The notes beneath the pieces are model-generated. The model worked only from the letters and a program-made list of their open reading frames with translations. It ran no database searches and was not told the origin of the DNA. The position numbers were made by a program, and so were the translations under genes. From Cyprinus carpio (lineage: Eukaryota > Chordata > Actinopteri > Cypriniformes > Cyprinidae): a DNA stretch of 64,000 nt. This document shows, in pieces, positions 22,030-35,276 of the stretch. The stretch spans positions 124,001 to 188,000 of the forward strand of contig NC_056603.1 in NCBI RefSeq assembly GCF_018340385.1, in the 5' to 3' direction. Position 1 is the first letter of the stretch; the number at the start of each line of letters is the position of its first letter.

Positions 22030-25000
22030 AGACAATCTTCAATCCACCTTTTTTCCTAACAAGCCAACTGCATTTAAATTATGGGAGGCACTTCCAGTTT
22101 GGGAAAGTTCCACTCAAAAAGACAGGAAGAACTCATTTCAAATCATAAAGTTGTGCTACACATAATACTGACTTAATGTACTGTAAATATTCCTTCATGT
22201 TCTATTTTCAGACATCAAGAGAATAACATAACACTTGGTAATTTAATGTGACATGGTATGACAAGAATATCTATGACAAGAGCTCTGTTCAGTCATCTGT
22301 GTTTTTTCCCTCTTTATTAGCCTATTTTTTCCCTTTGTATTCTGCTGTAACTTAGGCTAAAGAAAACACATACTGCACATTTGTGGTCTGCTCTGCCGAT
22401 TTTAATTCGGGAGAGCACATCACATAGTCAGATGAAAGTGATGTGTTATTTACTTAAATTTCCTTTTAATGTTCCATGGTTGAAGGAATAATGTAACCAC
22501 GCCCATGCCGTATCCAGTTTTGTGAAACGCTTATTCTTGCATTCATAAAGCAAATATTTCGCGGTACAGCCTACAATTTAACGGAAGACGCTCGCGCAAA
22601 GCGTAATGGGTTGGAGGAAAAAGGTGGATAGAGATGCCACAGGACCGGTATGCGCATCCCGAAAGCACAATAATGCGCTTGAGCCGCGCATTCAAAACTG
22701 GTTGATTAGAAAAGTTATTTTGTGAGTGTGCAACATCCACTTAGCGGTTTACAGCTTGTTGTGCTATTTTTAAATGGCAACTTTTTTTTTTTTTTTAATC
22801 CGTCATCTGCAGTATTTTGACCGTCACCTGGGACTCGCGAGTAAGGCAAGAACAATCAAGTGCCTCCAGAAAAAAGTGTCCTTTAGTTTTTGCACAAGAC
22901 TTTAAAAAAGCATGCATTTTTTGGGTGACTGCTCGACAAATTTGGCTCATCCCTATAATAATGGGAGGACTCAGCTTGAGCTCAAGGGTCCCACCAGGAA
23001 CAATTAATTTACTGAAGATAAATGAAGTGAAACAGGAGTGGAAGAAACCGGGAAGAGTAAGGTAAGCAGCCGCTTTTACAGTAACGTATATTATTGTGAG
23101 GTGATTGACAGGATTAGCTCCTCCCCGGTATAAAAGGCCCTGCCTCCACATTTCTCTCTCTCTCTCTCTCCGTGATTTAGTTGGTATGTGATATTACTGT
23201 TATGACCGAATATGGAATGTAACATATTAAAAACAAACTGCTGATGTATGCAAGTGAAAATCAAAGCTATACCAGTAGCGTCTTGCATCTATTTTCTTTG
23301 AGGAGGCACCAGAGGCGTTTCTGGCTCACTTGGTGCCATAGGCAATATGCACAAAATAACCAAATAAGGAAGAAAACTCTTTTAGCTACTTAGTAGTTCA
23401 TTATGTAAGCCTAAAACATGCTAGTGGTAATTGTGTTAATAATGAAAAATAATGTAGTGCTCCCGGATCACAAACATGTCTACGTGTAGTGAATATGAAT
23501 GGTTTTTGTCATTTTTGTAGACCAACCCATAAGTTAGCATGAAACTGGTTCCTACTACAAAAAGCCAGTACTTTTTTGAAAAAATTAAGCTTTATGACCA
23601 TCAACAAACTTTATTACACGTTGTCCACTATGATAATCTACACACACAAAAAATAAATTAAAACCTATAATTTTTTTTTAAAACAGTCGCCAAAAGTAAA
23701 AGGGAAAAGCAAAAGCCAATAAAAAACTACACAACATTCCCATGACTTCAGTGTCACCATAACTAAGCTGCCGGCAACTCTTTCAAGAAGATGTGACTTG
23801 ATTGGACTGACCATGTTTAGACAAAGGAATGTGTTCCTGTTCAAGCATTGTAGATAAGCATTGTTTTAAGCTGAAATAAGCATGCAATGTACTTATCAAA
23901 ATGAGTTTTTCTTTTCTGCAAATTGTGCTAAAAAATCTATTATTAGGGGGTTTGATGAGACTGACAGACACCAAAGGAAGTGATGTCACAGTTCACTTTT
24001 AGAAGCACTCCGCCTGACTCCCATGACTTTGTTTTTGTCTTTATCATTTGACATTTGATGTTATTGATTTATAATTGTTTAGTAATGTCTGTACAGGGCC
24101 TAATAAAACAAAGACAGGCTGCATGATTTAGAAAGATTACTGTAATTATACAACTAACCGTGGGAATGATTTTGAAAACACACAATTATGGTTTAGACAA
24201 TTGATCATTATGAAAAATACAATTAGTCCGTTAATGAAGGGAGAAAAGAATGAACCCCCCCAAATGAGGCAGATATATGCTACTCCAATAATTGTGCATT
24301 ATTTAGCACATATTGCAAACTCACTCTCAGAGTGGCTCTCTTTTTCTCCAGGCTTCCCTCTCTATTTCCATTTGCTCATTTGTTGACAAGGGTGGTGAGG
24401 TCGTTCATTTACTTGGCAGCTTCAGTGGATCGCTGTCTTTCTGATACAAGTAAACATGACATGAAACTTAGACTGTGTGTGTCTGTGTGTGTGCCGTCCT
24501 CAGAGGAGATGACAGCGTTTTTGTTTTGAGCACTTAGCAGGTTTATTTTGCTGGGTGGAGAATAATGCAAATATTAAATATTAAACATAATAAATATAAA
24601 ATACTTATTTTCCAGAATACTTGTTGTGTCGTACATGGGTGATCCAGAGCTGGTGAAGGCAGCTGGAGAGGCTAATGCTGTTGTCACTGTTTAGGAAGAC
24701 ATTTCTCTATCTTTGCAAGCAACTTATAGTATAGTAGATGTGTTTTACCAAGCCAATTTTTTTTTGACATACCCTTTAAAACATGAAATGGCACTTTAAA
24801 TATTTCAAAGCATCCATTTTTGCTTTTGGAATAAGCTAGATGTCAGCAAGTCAGAACTCAAATGGAAAGCTATACGAGGCAAAGACTTTGAATGACACTC
24901 GAGTCAAGGTCAGATCTCTCGGCCTTAATTTGTCAGAGTGGAGTCATCGCCCTCTCATATACCACACACACACACACACAGACAGACACACAGACACTCT

Positions 25001-26224
25001 TACGCTCAGAGCAGGGCAGTCTTAATATAGCTTGATTAGCCCTGGTCTCCATTCCCCCTTTTCAAAATGCTTTCATTAATGCATTTCTCAGGTGGCCTTG
25101 AATTAAAGTGAGGGTTTCTAAAATCTTTCACGCTGGGGAATGAGGGAGCATGTAGGCAGAAGGAATGCTCTGGTAAAGTTTTACAACAGGACTGAAGGTA
25201 GGCCACAGGGTGGTGTTCTGCATGTTTCTTTTGTTAAAGGTAAAGAAAAGTGTATATATACAAAAATACCTCATTCTTTTCCTCAGTCTCAAATGCTCCG
25301 GCTTCAGGGTTCATTTGTCATATAAAGTAAAGTTTTAGGATTAAAGTTATGATGATGGAGACACTGATGTATTTTGGAGGAGAGTATAGGGTGATGATTT
25401 AGCACCTTAATCTATACTGTGACAAAATGTGAATGTCAAAAGCAACTGTGTTTTAATAAATTCTTTAAGAAATTTCAAACATCTCAGGTTCCTCATGACT
25501 CTACCATTCTTTTAGATATTAGACTAATAATTGGCTCCTTATATACACTATATTAGGATATTTATATCAATATTCTTTTAAGCCATGATTTTTGTATTTA
25601 AAAAATGTATTTTAAAAGCTTCCATTTGATTTTTCCCCCCAGTATGTTCTTTTTAAAATTAATTTTAGAGAAATATTTTCTGCATCAATTCGGTGTCTGT
25701 ATTGCTAAGCAGAACAATTAACCTTCGACTTCAAACTTCAAATAAATTAAGTCAGAGTGAAATTGCATATCCACGGATGCATGTCCTCACTTGATTTCTT
25801 CCTGTTAGTTCAAAGTCAGGCAAAGGACTTCAATAGGAAATTCATCCACTCTCTTCTGTAGGACTTTTGATATGTCCTTCCTTTTAAATTATTACTATTT
25901 CTCCTTTCCTTCTTCTTACATTGATTCAATAAAAATCCCCAGTGGTAAAACTGTGTCTGTATGATGTTCATCTATTCTGGCAGATGTAAAGAATGTTAAC
26001 AAGTAATATAAGAGGTCGGAGAGGTTGCAGTTCATTCTTTATACCAAACAGATATTCAGATTATAGTATTCAGACAAAAAATAAGCATCATCAAAAGTGT
26101 ACTACTGCTAGTCAGATTTTCAGTCCCTTACTATGAGATGTGGAGAATCCAGACATTTTTTCTAAGCTCTTTGCGACTATAACTGCATAAATAATGCGGA
26201 TATTCTCCAAAATGGCATTATGGT
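22030..26224. other. 4.2 kb unassigned, with CpG-rich portion
   Basis: 22490-23170 is described separately. Otherwise I see AT-rich sequence, a T14 run at about 22781-22796, a (TC)n at 23151-23171, a (CA)n near 24962-24980, and no recognisable gene. Confidence 0.4.
22490..23170 (+). promoter_or_regulatory. CpG-enriched stretch with TATA-like box
   Basis: 22500-22690 holds roughly seventeen CpG dinucleotides in CpG-poor surroundings. Downstream, an 82-residue ORF starting at 22817 runs into a splice-donor-like 'aaggtaagc' at 23059-23067. 'ctcctccccggtataaaagg' at 23118-23137 is a good TATA box match, followed by (TC)n. These could be the promoter of an unrecognised gene or of a young repeat. 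I do not recognise the ORF product, and no downstream exon is evident. Confidence 0.3.
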
Positions 26225-26556
26225 GATGCGGAGAGACACAGAGGAGACAAATTGTTGAAAAAAATTTTTTATTTTTGTTTTCTTTGCGTACAAAAACTAT
26301 TCTCATCACTTCATAATGTTACACTTGAGCCACTTACGGCAGATGGACTATTCTGAAGATGCTTTGCATAATTTTCTGGACCATGACAGTATAATTTACT
26401 TGGCAGTTTATGGGATAGTTTCAAGCCTCCTGGTTTTCATCCAAAATATCTTAAATTATGTTCTGAAGGTGAACAAAGCTTTTAAGGTTTTGGAATGACA
26501 TGGGGCTAAGTGACTAATGACAAAATGTTCATTTTGAGGGTGGAGTAACCCTTTAA
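26225..26556 (+). repeat. Family B MITE, long subfamily
   Basis: Contains 'gaggagacaaattgttgaa', 'tttttgttttctttgcgtac', 'aaaactattctcatcactt', 'catccaaaatatcttaaat', 'ttttggaatgacatggggct' and the right end 'ggtggagtaaccctttaa'. The same blocks occur in the same order at 46815-47100. The left inverted repeat is not recognisable. ORFs of about 60 residues across it are not genes. Confidence 0.75.
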
Positions 26557-29500
26557 ATACCTCAAATGTGAATTTACACAAGGATGTTTGTCAACTAATG
26601 TAAAGTATTAATTTAGTTTTTTTTAAACTTTACACAAGTATCGAAATGGTATACCTCTTCTTAAATGCATTTTCAATGGAAGAAGTATAGATTTTACGCT
26701 ATAGAATTAAATTTAGTCGTTAAAAGTACAAAGTATTTATACGGCGGTTTATCATGAAAAATAAAAAAATAAACTAAATAAAAAAAACTGTTCCATGACA
26801 CAAACTTTTACTTTTAAAACCTTGTTGGCAATATCTGTAGCCTTTGGTTGATCACTAAAAATATTAATTTTACTTGTCCCTCATTTTGTAAAACAACAGA
26901 AAATGTTTGTAATAAATGCTTTTATATTGAAAGTGTGCATGTTACATATAGGCAGAGATGTGAAACTTACATTTTTGTTAAAGCACTTTCATTAATTTTG
27001 CAGTTTATTTCAGATTAATTTTAGTTATGTAACTCCTTTGGGTGGTACTTTAGGAATAGTTTTGTCCTAACATGTCCTTGCCTGGTATCTTCTTGGAGAG
27101 ATGAAGTAATTGAAAGATTGAATGCTTCCCAATTGGCATGGTATCTAAATTTGTTATATGAAATTATAAAAAGATTAGAATCAGTGTCACAAACTGTATT
27201 TTTTTTTCCAAATTATTTTTCAGAGAATATTGCCACCAACCCTTGTTCATAAATGTATGCACTTTCCATCAACCTTAAATCATACTTTTACTACATAGTA
27301 TGGTAGTTGTTTAACAGTTTCATGCAACGGTTAGTAAATTGTGATTGAAATAGTTTGCTTTACTGTGTGCATGAGGATAAGTCTATTTCTAAATCTAAGA
27401 AAATCATTTATTGTTAAATGCTTCATTTGAATACTTTTGTATTGACACAGAAAGTAAAGTTCGGAAGTTTTGGTTAGATAATTTGACTTTAAACTGTGTA
27501 AAACTTTGATGCAGGACCACCCATACTAAAACGTAAGTACAATTTCTCTGTAGTTTTTACACCCCCATTGCTTTTGTAATCACTGAATTTATTCATCGTT
27601 TCCTCACAGTATGTATGTTTCTCGAGCAGTTTTGAGCGTTTTGAATAAAGAACAGCATGAATGTTGAATCCATGCCTGCATGCATTTGGCTCCTCTCATC
27701 TCTGCAGGTCTCTTAAAAAAAAATTTTTTTTTTTTTTTTTTTTCCCCAAATACTCCTGCACTAGTGCTAAATGTGGCTTGGGACAATGTCTAATTTCATC
27801 ATTGAAACATTTGCTCAAGTTGTTCCTGCTCTTCCTCTACAAAGAGCTTGAGGAAGTTTACTATAGCAATACGAGTTTTGCTTTATCTCCTCAGGTTTGC
27901 ACACAACAGAAATGGTGTCCTCATGGCTAGTAATATTGACCTAGTCTTGCAAAAGGCATTCTTCAACTGTTCAACTGATTTGAAATATGCTATTGAAACA
28001 GAGATTTCAGTATAATTAGATTTGATTTTTCTAGGTTTCTGTCTTTCCCCATTTAAACAGATAGAAGCTCTACTTACATGGCTAGAAATATAGTTGCCCA
28101 GGGGTGTTATGAAATATATACTGAGTGAACTGACTGGCCTTAAAGGGTATTACTAATAGCAAATATCAGTTTGATTTTACTTCAGTTGTTAACATTTTAA
28201 GAACTTTAAACTTTGGATTGAAGAAATGTGTGTGTATTGTGTCAATTAATTAGGAGTAATTTGTATGAAATCATGAACAAGTCAAACCCATTTACAACAA
28301 TTAGAAAGTGTTCAGATGATGGTCTTAATTTGCTTTTGGTACAATGACCTTATAGTTTGGAAAAATGTAAAATCAGTTAAGGGACAAAATGATTTTCTAT
28401 TAATAGCATTCATTTTTACTCTCATAGGAATAAACTAATGAGCAAATGCGCTCAACGAGAAAATGAAACCATCTCGAATTACAATTTTAAATAATCTGCT
28501 TTTTCCACTGTTGATTAAAATTGAAAGTAAAGGTTACTTACTGACACACGAATGCTCTCTCAGTACTATAGCTCACATAAGCATAAGCCTATAAAAGTGT
28601 CAGAAAAAAAGAGCAGTTATAATTTGAAGGGAAATTACTGTTATTAAATTGGTGTGTAGCAAGGCCACCTAGGGGCACTCAGATCAAACTTTAACTATAA
28701 TAAAAATGGGCAGCCTTTATACATTAACCTACTAGATGACACAAATAGCTACTAATAGCAATCTGGCAGTGTCAAACAGGCATCTGTGTGTAAACAGACA
28801 AACACGCTACATGAACCACCGTCACAGACAAACTGTAGTCAGAGGGAATTATCGAATGAATTTATCAATGGGACTCTAATCCAGAGCCACAATATTACAA
28901 GGAATTATTACCACTTTGTCTTCATCAGCACCAAAGTCGGCCATGAATGTCAAAGCCAATTGCAAAGCAATTTCGGAAAGAAGGATAGTGCACATTCCCT
29001 CTAGATATTTGCCTTGTCATGGTTAATAAAGACACTTTTTATTCACACTTCCCCACATATTAATAAGAATGACCTTGACCTCAATAAGAGCAAATCTCAC
29101 TGATGCAGAAAACTTGCAGGTGGTGTGACTTGGAAAATAACTTTTTTTTTTTTTTTCATGTTTGGACGTCATCTTCATGTATAAACATCTCCCCATCCTG
29201 CAAGTCATCCACTGACCACACTTGGCCCTGCGGGTGTTGCTTGTGCAGATGGGGTATGACCAATATGAAGATGCTTCTCAGAATAGCACAGATCAGCGAC
29301 AAATATCAGATCAGAGAACAGTGTCTTTTATGTGTAGCCCCTGAACCTGTGGAGCAGCAACCAGCCGACTGACCTCAGATCTGTGTTAAAGAATCACTTT
29401 CAGCTACATTGCAGTGTCTGTCAATGTTGCTGACCTTCTATGACCCTTCCGACGCCTGACATTTTAACTTGGCTTTTATTGTCTAAGGAAACATGTTTCA

Positions 29501-31204
29501 TGGTTGGAAGACACTGACCAAAAGTAGCCATCATGGTTTTACATATTGTAGCCAAAATAAAGATTGAGATTTAGACGTCATTTTATTATTTTATTATGCA
29601 CGCTCATATTCCATGTCATTTTTCATACTGAATATTATAATGTTGTGATGTCTGAATTCACCAGTAGCATTTAAATTGATTTCTTCTAGTGTGTAGTGTT
29701 TAATATGTCTTTTCTTTAAAAAAAAAAAAAAAAAAAAAAGAGAACACAGATTTTAACAGGCCATTTATTGTTTTTCATCTTTACCATTTATTGTTTATTA
29801 TCTTTAGGCTTTATGTGTTTATGGTCTTGAAATTCCTGTTTGATTTATATTTTCTGTATAATTTTATACTTTATAATTTGTAGGTGTAGTTTATTGTAGG
29901 TTTTATTTGTATACAAAATGTTAAATAATATAAAACATTATTCGTGTGAAAAAAAAATTGCATAATAAAAAATATATATTTTTAAAATATTTAAACATTA
30001 TTTTTCAATAAATATATTAGAAAATTCGAAATTTATAATGTTTATACTTAATTAATATGATTTTAAATGTACTTTTTTCATTTTTTAGGCGATTGAAAAT
30101 ATTGGCAGGCCAAATAGAAAATGTAACCCTTGGCCCTACCAGGCAAGCTGGAAAAAAATCTTTACTGTTGAACCATGGAGAATGAAATGTTTTTACCGAT
30201 AGGGCACATTTCAAAGCAACTTCAAGGCTAGCCTTAGGCCTGTTTCCGTACCTTTGAACTGGGATTAAATTCCTCTCCTTGTAAACCTAGTTCAGTTGTA
30301 AAAAGCTATATTCCACTTCTTAAATTATTCATGACAGCCAGCTACAGAAGGTAATAGAAAGCCATTTAGACTGCCTTCTCCTTCAAAATATAATTTTAGC
30401 AGATGTTGACATTTGGTTAAAGATTTAGTTTAGCCAACATGTATTAACTGTGGCTGTAGCTGAAGGGGTTAACAGGGCATGGTGACAGTATGGCCATTTT
30501 CAAGTTTGAGGCAGGTCTTGAAAATGGAGTGTGAGCAGCCGTATGCTCAGTTTCAAAATATCCATTACTGTTCTGTCTCCTTGGCACAGCAACGGTGATA
30601 TATCGGACCCCTCATCCCATGGGTCATCAGACCGAGTTGTGACTGCAGTAGTAGAAGCTAATGGAGTGTGTCTATCTATTTTTTCATCTAGCTCTTGCTT
30701 CTGACTATATAGACTGTATTGTATATCGCTCTTGTCTTCCTTTACCCATAAGGCCTTTTAATTTCGGTTTTTTAGAGAGTGCAGTCGTGCTCAGTGATTC
30801 TTGTCTCATGTCAGGGTCAAAATACTTTTGCATGCAAAAAGGCTGGAATCCATCAGCCATGTGCTTTAGAAGAAAAATAGCTGATCAAGGATCTTTTTTG
30901 GTGAGATACAGATTGAGTTTTTACTAACCTTGACCATTTAAAGGCTAAACCAAAGAACTAATCTCGCATTACATTGAAACTGAAAGTGTGAAACTTTCCC
31001 AGCACTCAGCTGGAACAGGGGGCCAAATTTGGACTTGCATCAGTTGTCCAGTTATGAGATGTGTTGTAAACACTGGCCTTGGTCCGAAAATGGGATTTTC
31101 AGTGATTAATGTAATCTGACACACATTCATTTGGCTGAGAGCGATAGTTGAGCACTGCGTGTGTGTCGGCAAACATGTTTGCAGAAAGCCATTGAGCTGC
31201 CTCT
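26557..31204. other. 4.6 kb unassigned
   Basis: AT-rich unique-looking sequence with an A9/T23 tract at 27716-27742 and an A23 run at 29716-29739. The ORFs at 27661, 28786 and 29103 have no recognisable domain. Nothing in it supports a gene. Confidence 0.4.
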
Positions 31205-31224
31205 GACAAAATGTATAGCCTGAA

Positions 31225-31288
31225 CGCACTGTAAGTCACTTTGGATAAAAGCGTCTGCTAAATGCATAAATGTAAATGTAATGTAATG
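31225..31288 (+). repeat. LINE/SINE 3' tail fragment
   Basis: 'cactgtaagtcactttggat' then 'aaaagcgtctgctaaatgca' then 'taaatgtaaatgtaatgtaa' is the 3' tail shared by fish L2/CR1-like LINEs and the SINEs that borrow it. The reverse complement of the same tail ends the LINE at 37511. No SINE head is recognised upstream. Confidence 0.75.
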
Positions 31289-31566
31289 CCTCTGGTGACA
31301 TTATAGCAAGCATCGCTCATACAGATGCACATACATTAAAAGTCTTTGCACACTGAGTCCGAAATGTTCGGATGTTAAAAAATAAATATGACCTCACGTT
31401 GTGTCAATCACGGTTACACACTACCTCTGAAATTTTCATCCTTCTTTCATTCTTCGTTTGTGTTTTCGTATTTCGAATCTTGTTCAATTCACAAGCAAAG
31501 GACTCTTTTAATATGGGTTCTTAGTGAATCAAAAACATACAGCATGGCCAGTGTAGTCCGATAATC

Positions 31567-31942
31567 TACCGTTCAAAAGTTTTATGCTCACCAAGATATC
31601 ATTAAAATTTAAAATACGTTTTCTATTTAAATATGTTTTTAAATGTTATTTAATCCATTAATGCAGTCTTTAGTGTCACATGATTCTTTAGAAATCACTT
31701 CAATATGCTGATTCGGTGCTTAAGTGACAGTTCTTAATATTATTCATGTTCAAAGCAGTTGTGCTGCTTAATACTTTTATGGAAAACGTGGTAATTTTTT
31801 GTCAGACTTTTTTGAAAAATAGAAAGTTCAAAAATACAATATGTATTTTGAAATAGACCTTTTTGAAACAATGTAAGTTTTTTGTATTCTGACTGAGTCC
31901 TTGCTAAAAAAAATCTTACCGACCTCAACATTTTGAATAGTA
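31567..31942 (-). mobile_element. Family A element, complete copy
   Basis: Left end 'taccgttcaaaagttttatg' and right end, reverse complemented, 'tactattcaaaatgttgagg' form the terminal inverted repeats of the family. In between lie reversed family A landmarks ('gtgtcacatgattctttaga', 'atatgctgattcggtgctta', 'agaaagttcaaaaatacaat'). At 376 bp and noncoding, it is a MITE-like nonautonomous element. It is the reference copy here for the truncated ones at 10115, 14815, 42060 and 47190. Confidence 0.8.
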
Positions 31943-34900
31943 ATTTATAAGTTTATATTTATTTATATTTGAATCATAAACAAATCGGGAAATCTGTATC
32001 AATACCCAGCCCCTAAAATACCACAGCCATGCAAACATACAAACATCTCAAAGCTGCTTTCTGTCTTCTTCGTGTCTTTGTGTTTTCTTCTTCCTCTTTC
32101 TTTCTTTTTTCCTCCCCAGCTGTCACGAAACACTGACACTAAGTTGGTTTTAAAATATCATTAAATCTGAAGTGTCTCTTACTATGGTTTTAAGGGACTG
32201 CAAACACAAGTAGGGGGCATCGTTGTGGGATGCCTAAATGTATCTGTCTGCCGTCATGCTCCTCCACAGGGCTGTCCCTAACCACAACAATGCAACAAAA
32301 TGGCATGTATATGTGCGATTTCTGTGTTTTCCATTTAAAATTCTAGCAAACAGCACATCAGGCTCTCTACCTATAGAAAAAGTGCTTAATTTGAAGGCAG
32401 AATAACCTGAGGCAGTGTTATTGCAGATGTTTAACACTGACCACCACACTAGTCTCAAGACTAGTTGTTTCGACTGTAGGGGCTGGCCAGAAATGTGAAA
32501 CTAAAAATAAAAATTACATAAGTGTCATTCTTTTCCCCCCTTCTGTGCTTAATTTTAGACGTTCTGTAGAACTACTCCTTGCTATTCTCTATTCCTTCTT
32601 TCTGAGTTTTATCATTTTATAATCAGCTTTGCCCTTGAGCCGCCCACATTCCCGCTACTAATAAACAGTGTTCTGGTGATAGCATATGCACCTCTGCAAA
32701 TCTGACTCATACATCTACCAACAGAATTCAGTTGCTTTTCTATGCTGTCATAAGCCAGTGCACTCAGATTGAACATGTGCTGCTGAATTCGCTCTAATGT
32801 GTTCATTTTGGGTCAAAATTTTAGTTAGTTTCAAAGTCGGGGTCCAAAGTGTTTGGTCATGTTTTAAGGATGTGTTTACTGTCTTTACACAGACCTAAAC
32901 TACTGAGAGCCAAACTGTGTAAACACAAAACCTAATTCACACGCCAAAAATGTTTGAGTTTCATGGTGCATTAGATGAAAAATCATCAAGTGGCATCTGC
33001 AAAACAAATAATGCTGGAGCTTTCTTAGATCTCACAATTACGTTCAGAGCCTTTTAAAAATTATTTTAGACTAGGTGGTTCTTTTTTTTATGGATGTACT
33101 CAATAAAAAAAGTCAGTTCCCATAAAGTTTACTCAGAATAAACACTGGTGATTCATGTCAGCATGTTCAAGCAAAGTTCAGAATCTTTCCAAAAATTATT
33201 TCATATTTTGAACAATCTTGGGTGAATTTTGATAGAGAAGTGGTCTTTAAAATGAATGCCTTGTTTTGATATTTTGTCATATCATACAAAGACATTTGTT
33301 TTTAACTGTGGCTTTTTTTTTTCTTCCAAATGTTTTTAGTTTTTATAAACGGACAAATAAAGATTTTTAGGGGTATTTCTTAAGATTTTATAACATTATG
33401 GCAGAATAGCCAGGAGCCATCTGAGTTTTTTCGTTCAGAGCTGTGAGAGAGGGATAAAGCCGTCCCATAAGGTTTTTCACTGCGTATCCCACTCAGTATA
33501 ACGGTTTTTAAACATCTGTAGGAAGTGTATGTGACAGAAGGACGACGCTGTCTCTAACAGCAGGCTTTTTAAGAAACCCAAAGAGAGGACCCACCTCTTG
33601 AGGAGGAAAGCACATGGCCACCACACACAGAGACATATTTTCTTTGGACAGAGAGAGAGGCTTCAGTGCCCAAAGGATGCTCATCAGATCTGAATGAATG
33701 AAGAGAATGAAATTAATTTAAAATGACCCCAGAACAGTTCTATATGGTAATATTAAGCACTATGTAAAAATATAAAAATAAGAGTAGAAACGCCATGGCC
33801 CTCAAGGTTGGTGCAATATAGTTACAAACAACTTGAAATGTCAGACTTCTATAGGCACTGGAAGTTTAAATAATACATGACATGGTTTGAGGAACCACTG
33901 GTTTTCTTTGCTTTGTAGACACATTTCCTATTGAACGAGGAAGTGAGGACAGTACATAATGCCAAACCAAATTGCACTGATCACACTTTCAAAATGCATA
34001 ATAAATTTCAACCATTTTATTTGGACGGTGGTAAGTGGATTTGTATTTGATTATAAAATGCCCCTTATGCGCTCCACTTTCTGTATGCACACAAAAACGT
34101 TTTCATACGGTCTTTAAACTTTGCTTTTTTACAACAGCTAACTAGTATTTTCTAAGAGCAATACATCATCATTTAGTTTTACGTTAGTTTAATCCTGTGA
34201 GAACACATATCATAAACTGAAATCGATACATACGGCTGTGGATTTTAGATCATTCATTGATTTGATGCCTTTTATTTATTCCTAACAGAATCCTAGGCAA
34301 ATTAAGGTTAAGTGCATTTCTCAAGGGCACCAGTGGTGATGGGTGATGACTCCTCTCCTATAGAGAGCAACCTTCTAATTACCAGAAATGAGATTAGGTC
34401 CATAATGTCACATAAATCTAACTCAAGATAAATCATGTTTAGCACAAAAAGTCTGCATGCATGTACTATACTAATACCATATTTGACCAACCATCTAAGG
34501 CCTAGCTATATTTTCTCTCACTTTTTAATGTGTGTCAGTGGATTCTGCTCCGTCAAAACGCCTGTTAGTAATGCATCATTATACAGCAGTTGTGCTTTCA
34601 TGTAATCTATTTGATGTTTTGGGATGTATAAAGTGAACAAATCAGTATTGGCAGAGCGATTGCATTATTTGAGGGGTTTTTGGGCTTTCATAATGCTTTT
34701 ATTCACTGTGTGTATGCGTTTGTTTTTCATTTTCTGATTTGTGGTGTGATTTTGATTAGTTAATAGCCCAATTTGTGTATTATCTTCTGCACCTTGCTCA
34801 ACTGGCGCTGTCCACTCGCACCCTCTCATATTGCTGTAGGTGTGCTGCTGCTTCTATAAAAAGAAATCTCAACAGTTCTCAGCAGAGCATGGTCAATGTG

Positions 34901-35276
34901 TGGTTTTTGAGAGTGATGGTGTTTTTGTTATATTTTTCAATGGCAAAATTAAACTAGACTCTTTGAAGAGCATGCGCCAGTTGTTTGGTGCTACGTATGG
35001 GCAGGTTTAAGGAATGGTGTGGGAAAGGCTTGTACGCCCACCATGCTGTCAATTTATGCTACGTAATTCAATCATTACAAGTTGCAATTTTTTATGCTGT
35101 TGACTGTTGATGCCTTTAAAGGGAATACTATATAAATGTTATTTATATGTATAGTTGGATTTACAGTATTTGCTGAAGTTTTAAGCCCATACATATGTTG
35201 AGTGATGCGCTTTTTAGTAAAACTTTGGTGTTCTTTTATTGTGATGACATTTTTGCTCACATTAACAAAACCCCAC
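31943..35276. other. 3.3 kb unassigned
   Basis: Apart from a probable SINE fragment at 34289-34400 nothing is recognised. The sequence is AT-rich with short homopolymers. Confidence 0.4.
34289..34400 (-). repeat. Probable tRNA-derived SINE fragment
   Basis: 'aaggttaagtgcatttctca' then 'agggcaccagtggtgatg' then 'gagcaaccttctaattacca' resembles the reverse complement of a common fish SINE. That SINE usually reads close to ggttaagtgccttgctcaag and then gcaaccttctggttaccag. Ends are not defined and the match is from memory. Confidence 0.4.

Noticed and set aside
23600..23760. Possible processed-RNA insertion near an A-rich stretch
   Set aside because: Only A-rich composition; no element body or target duplication.
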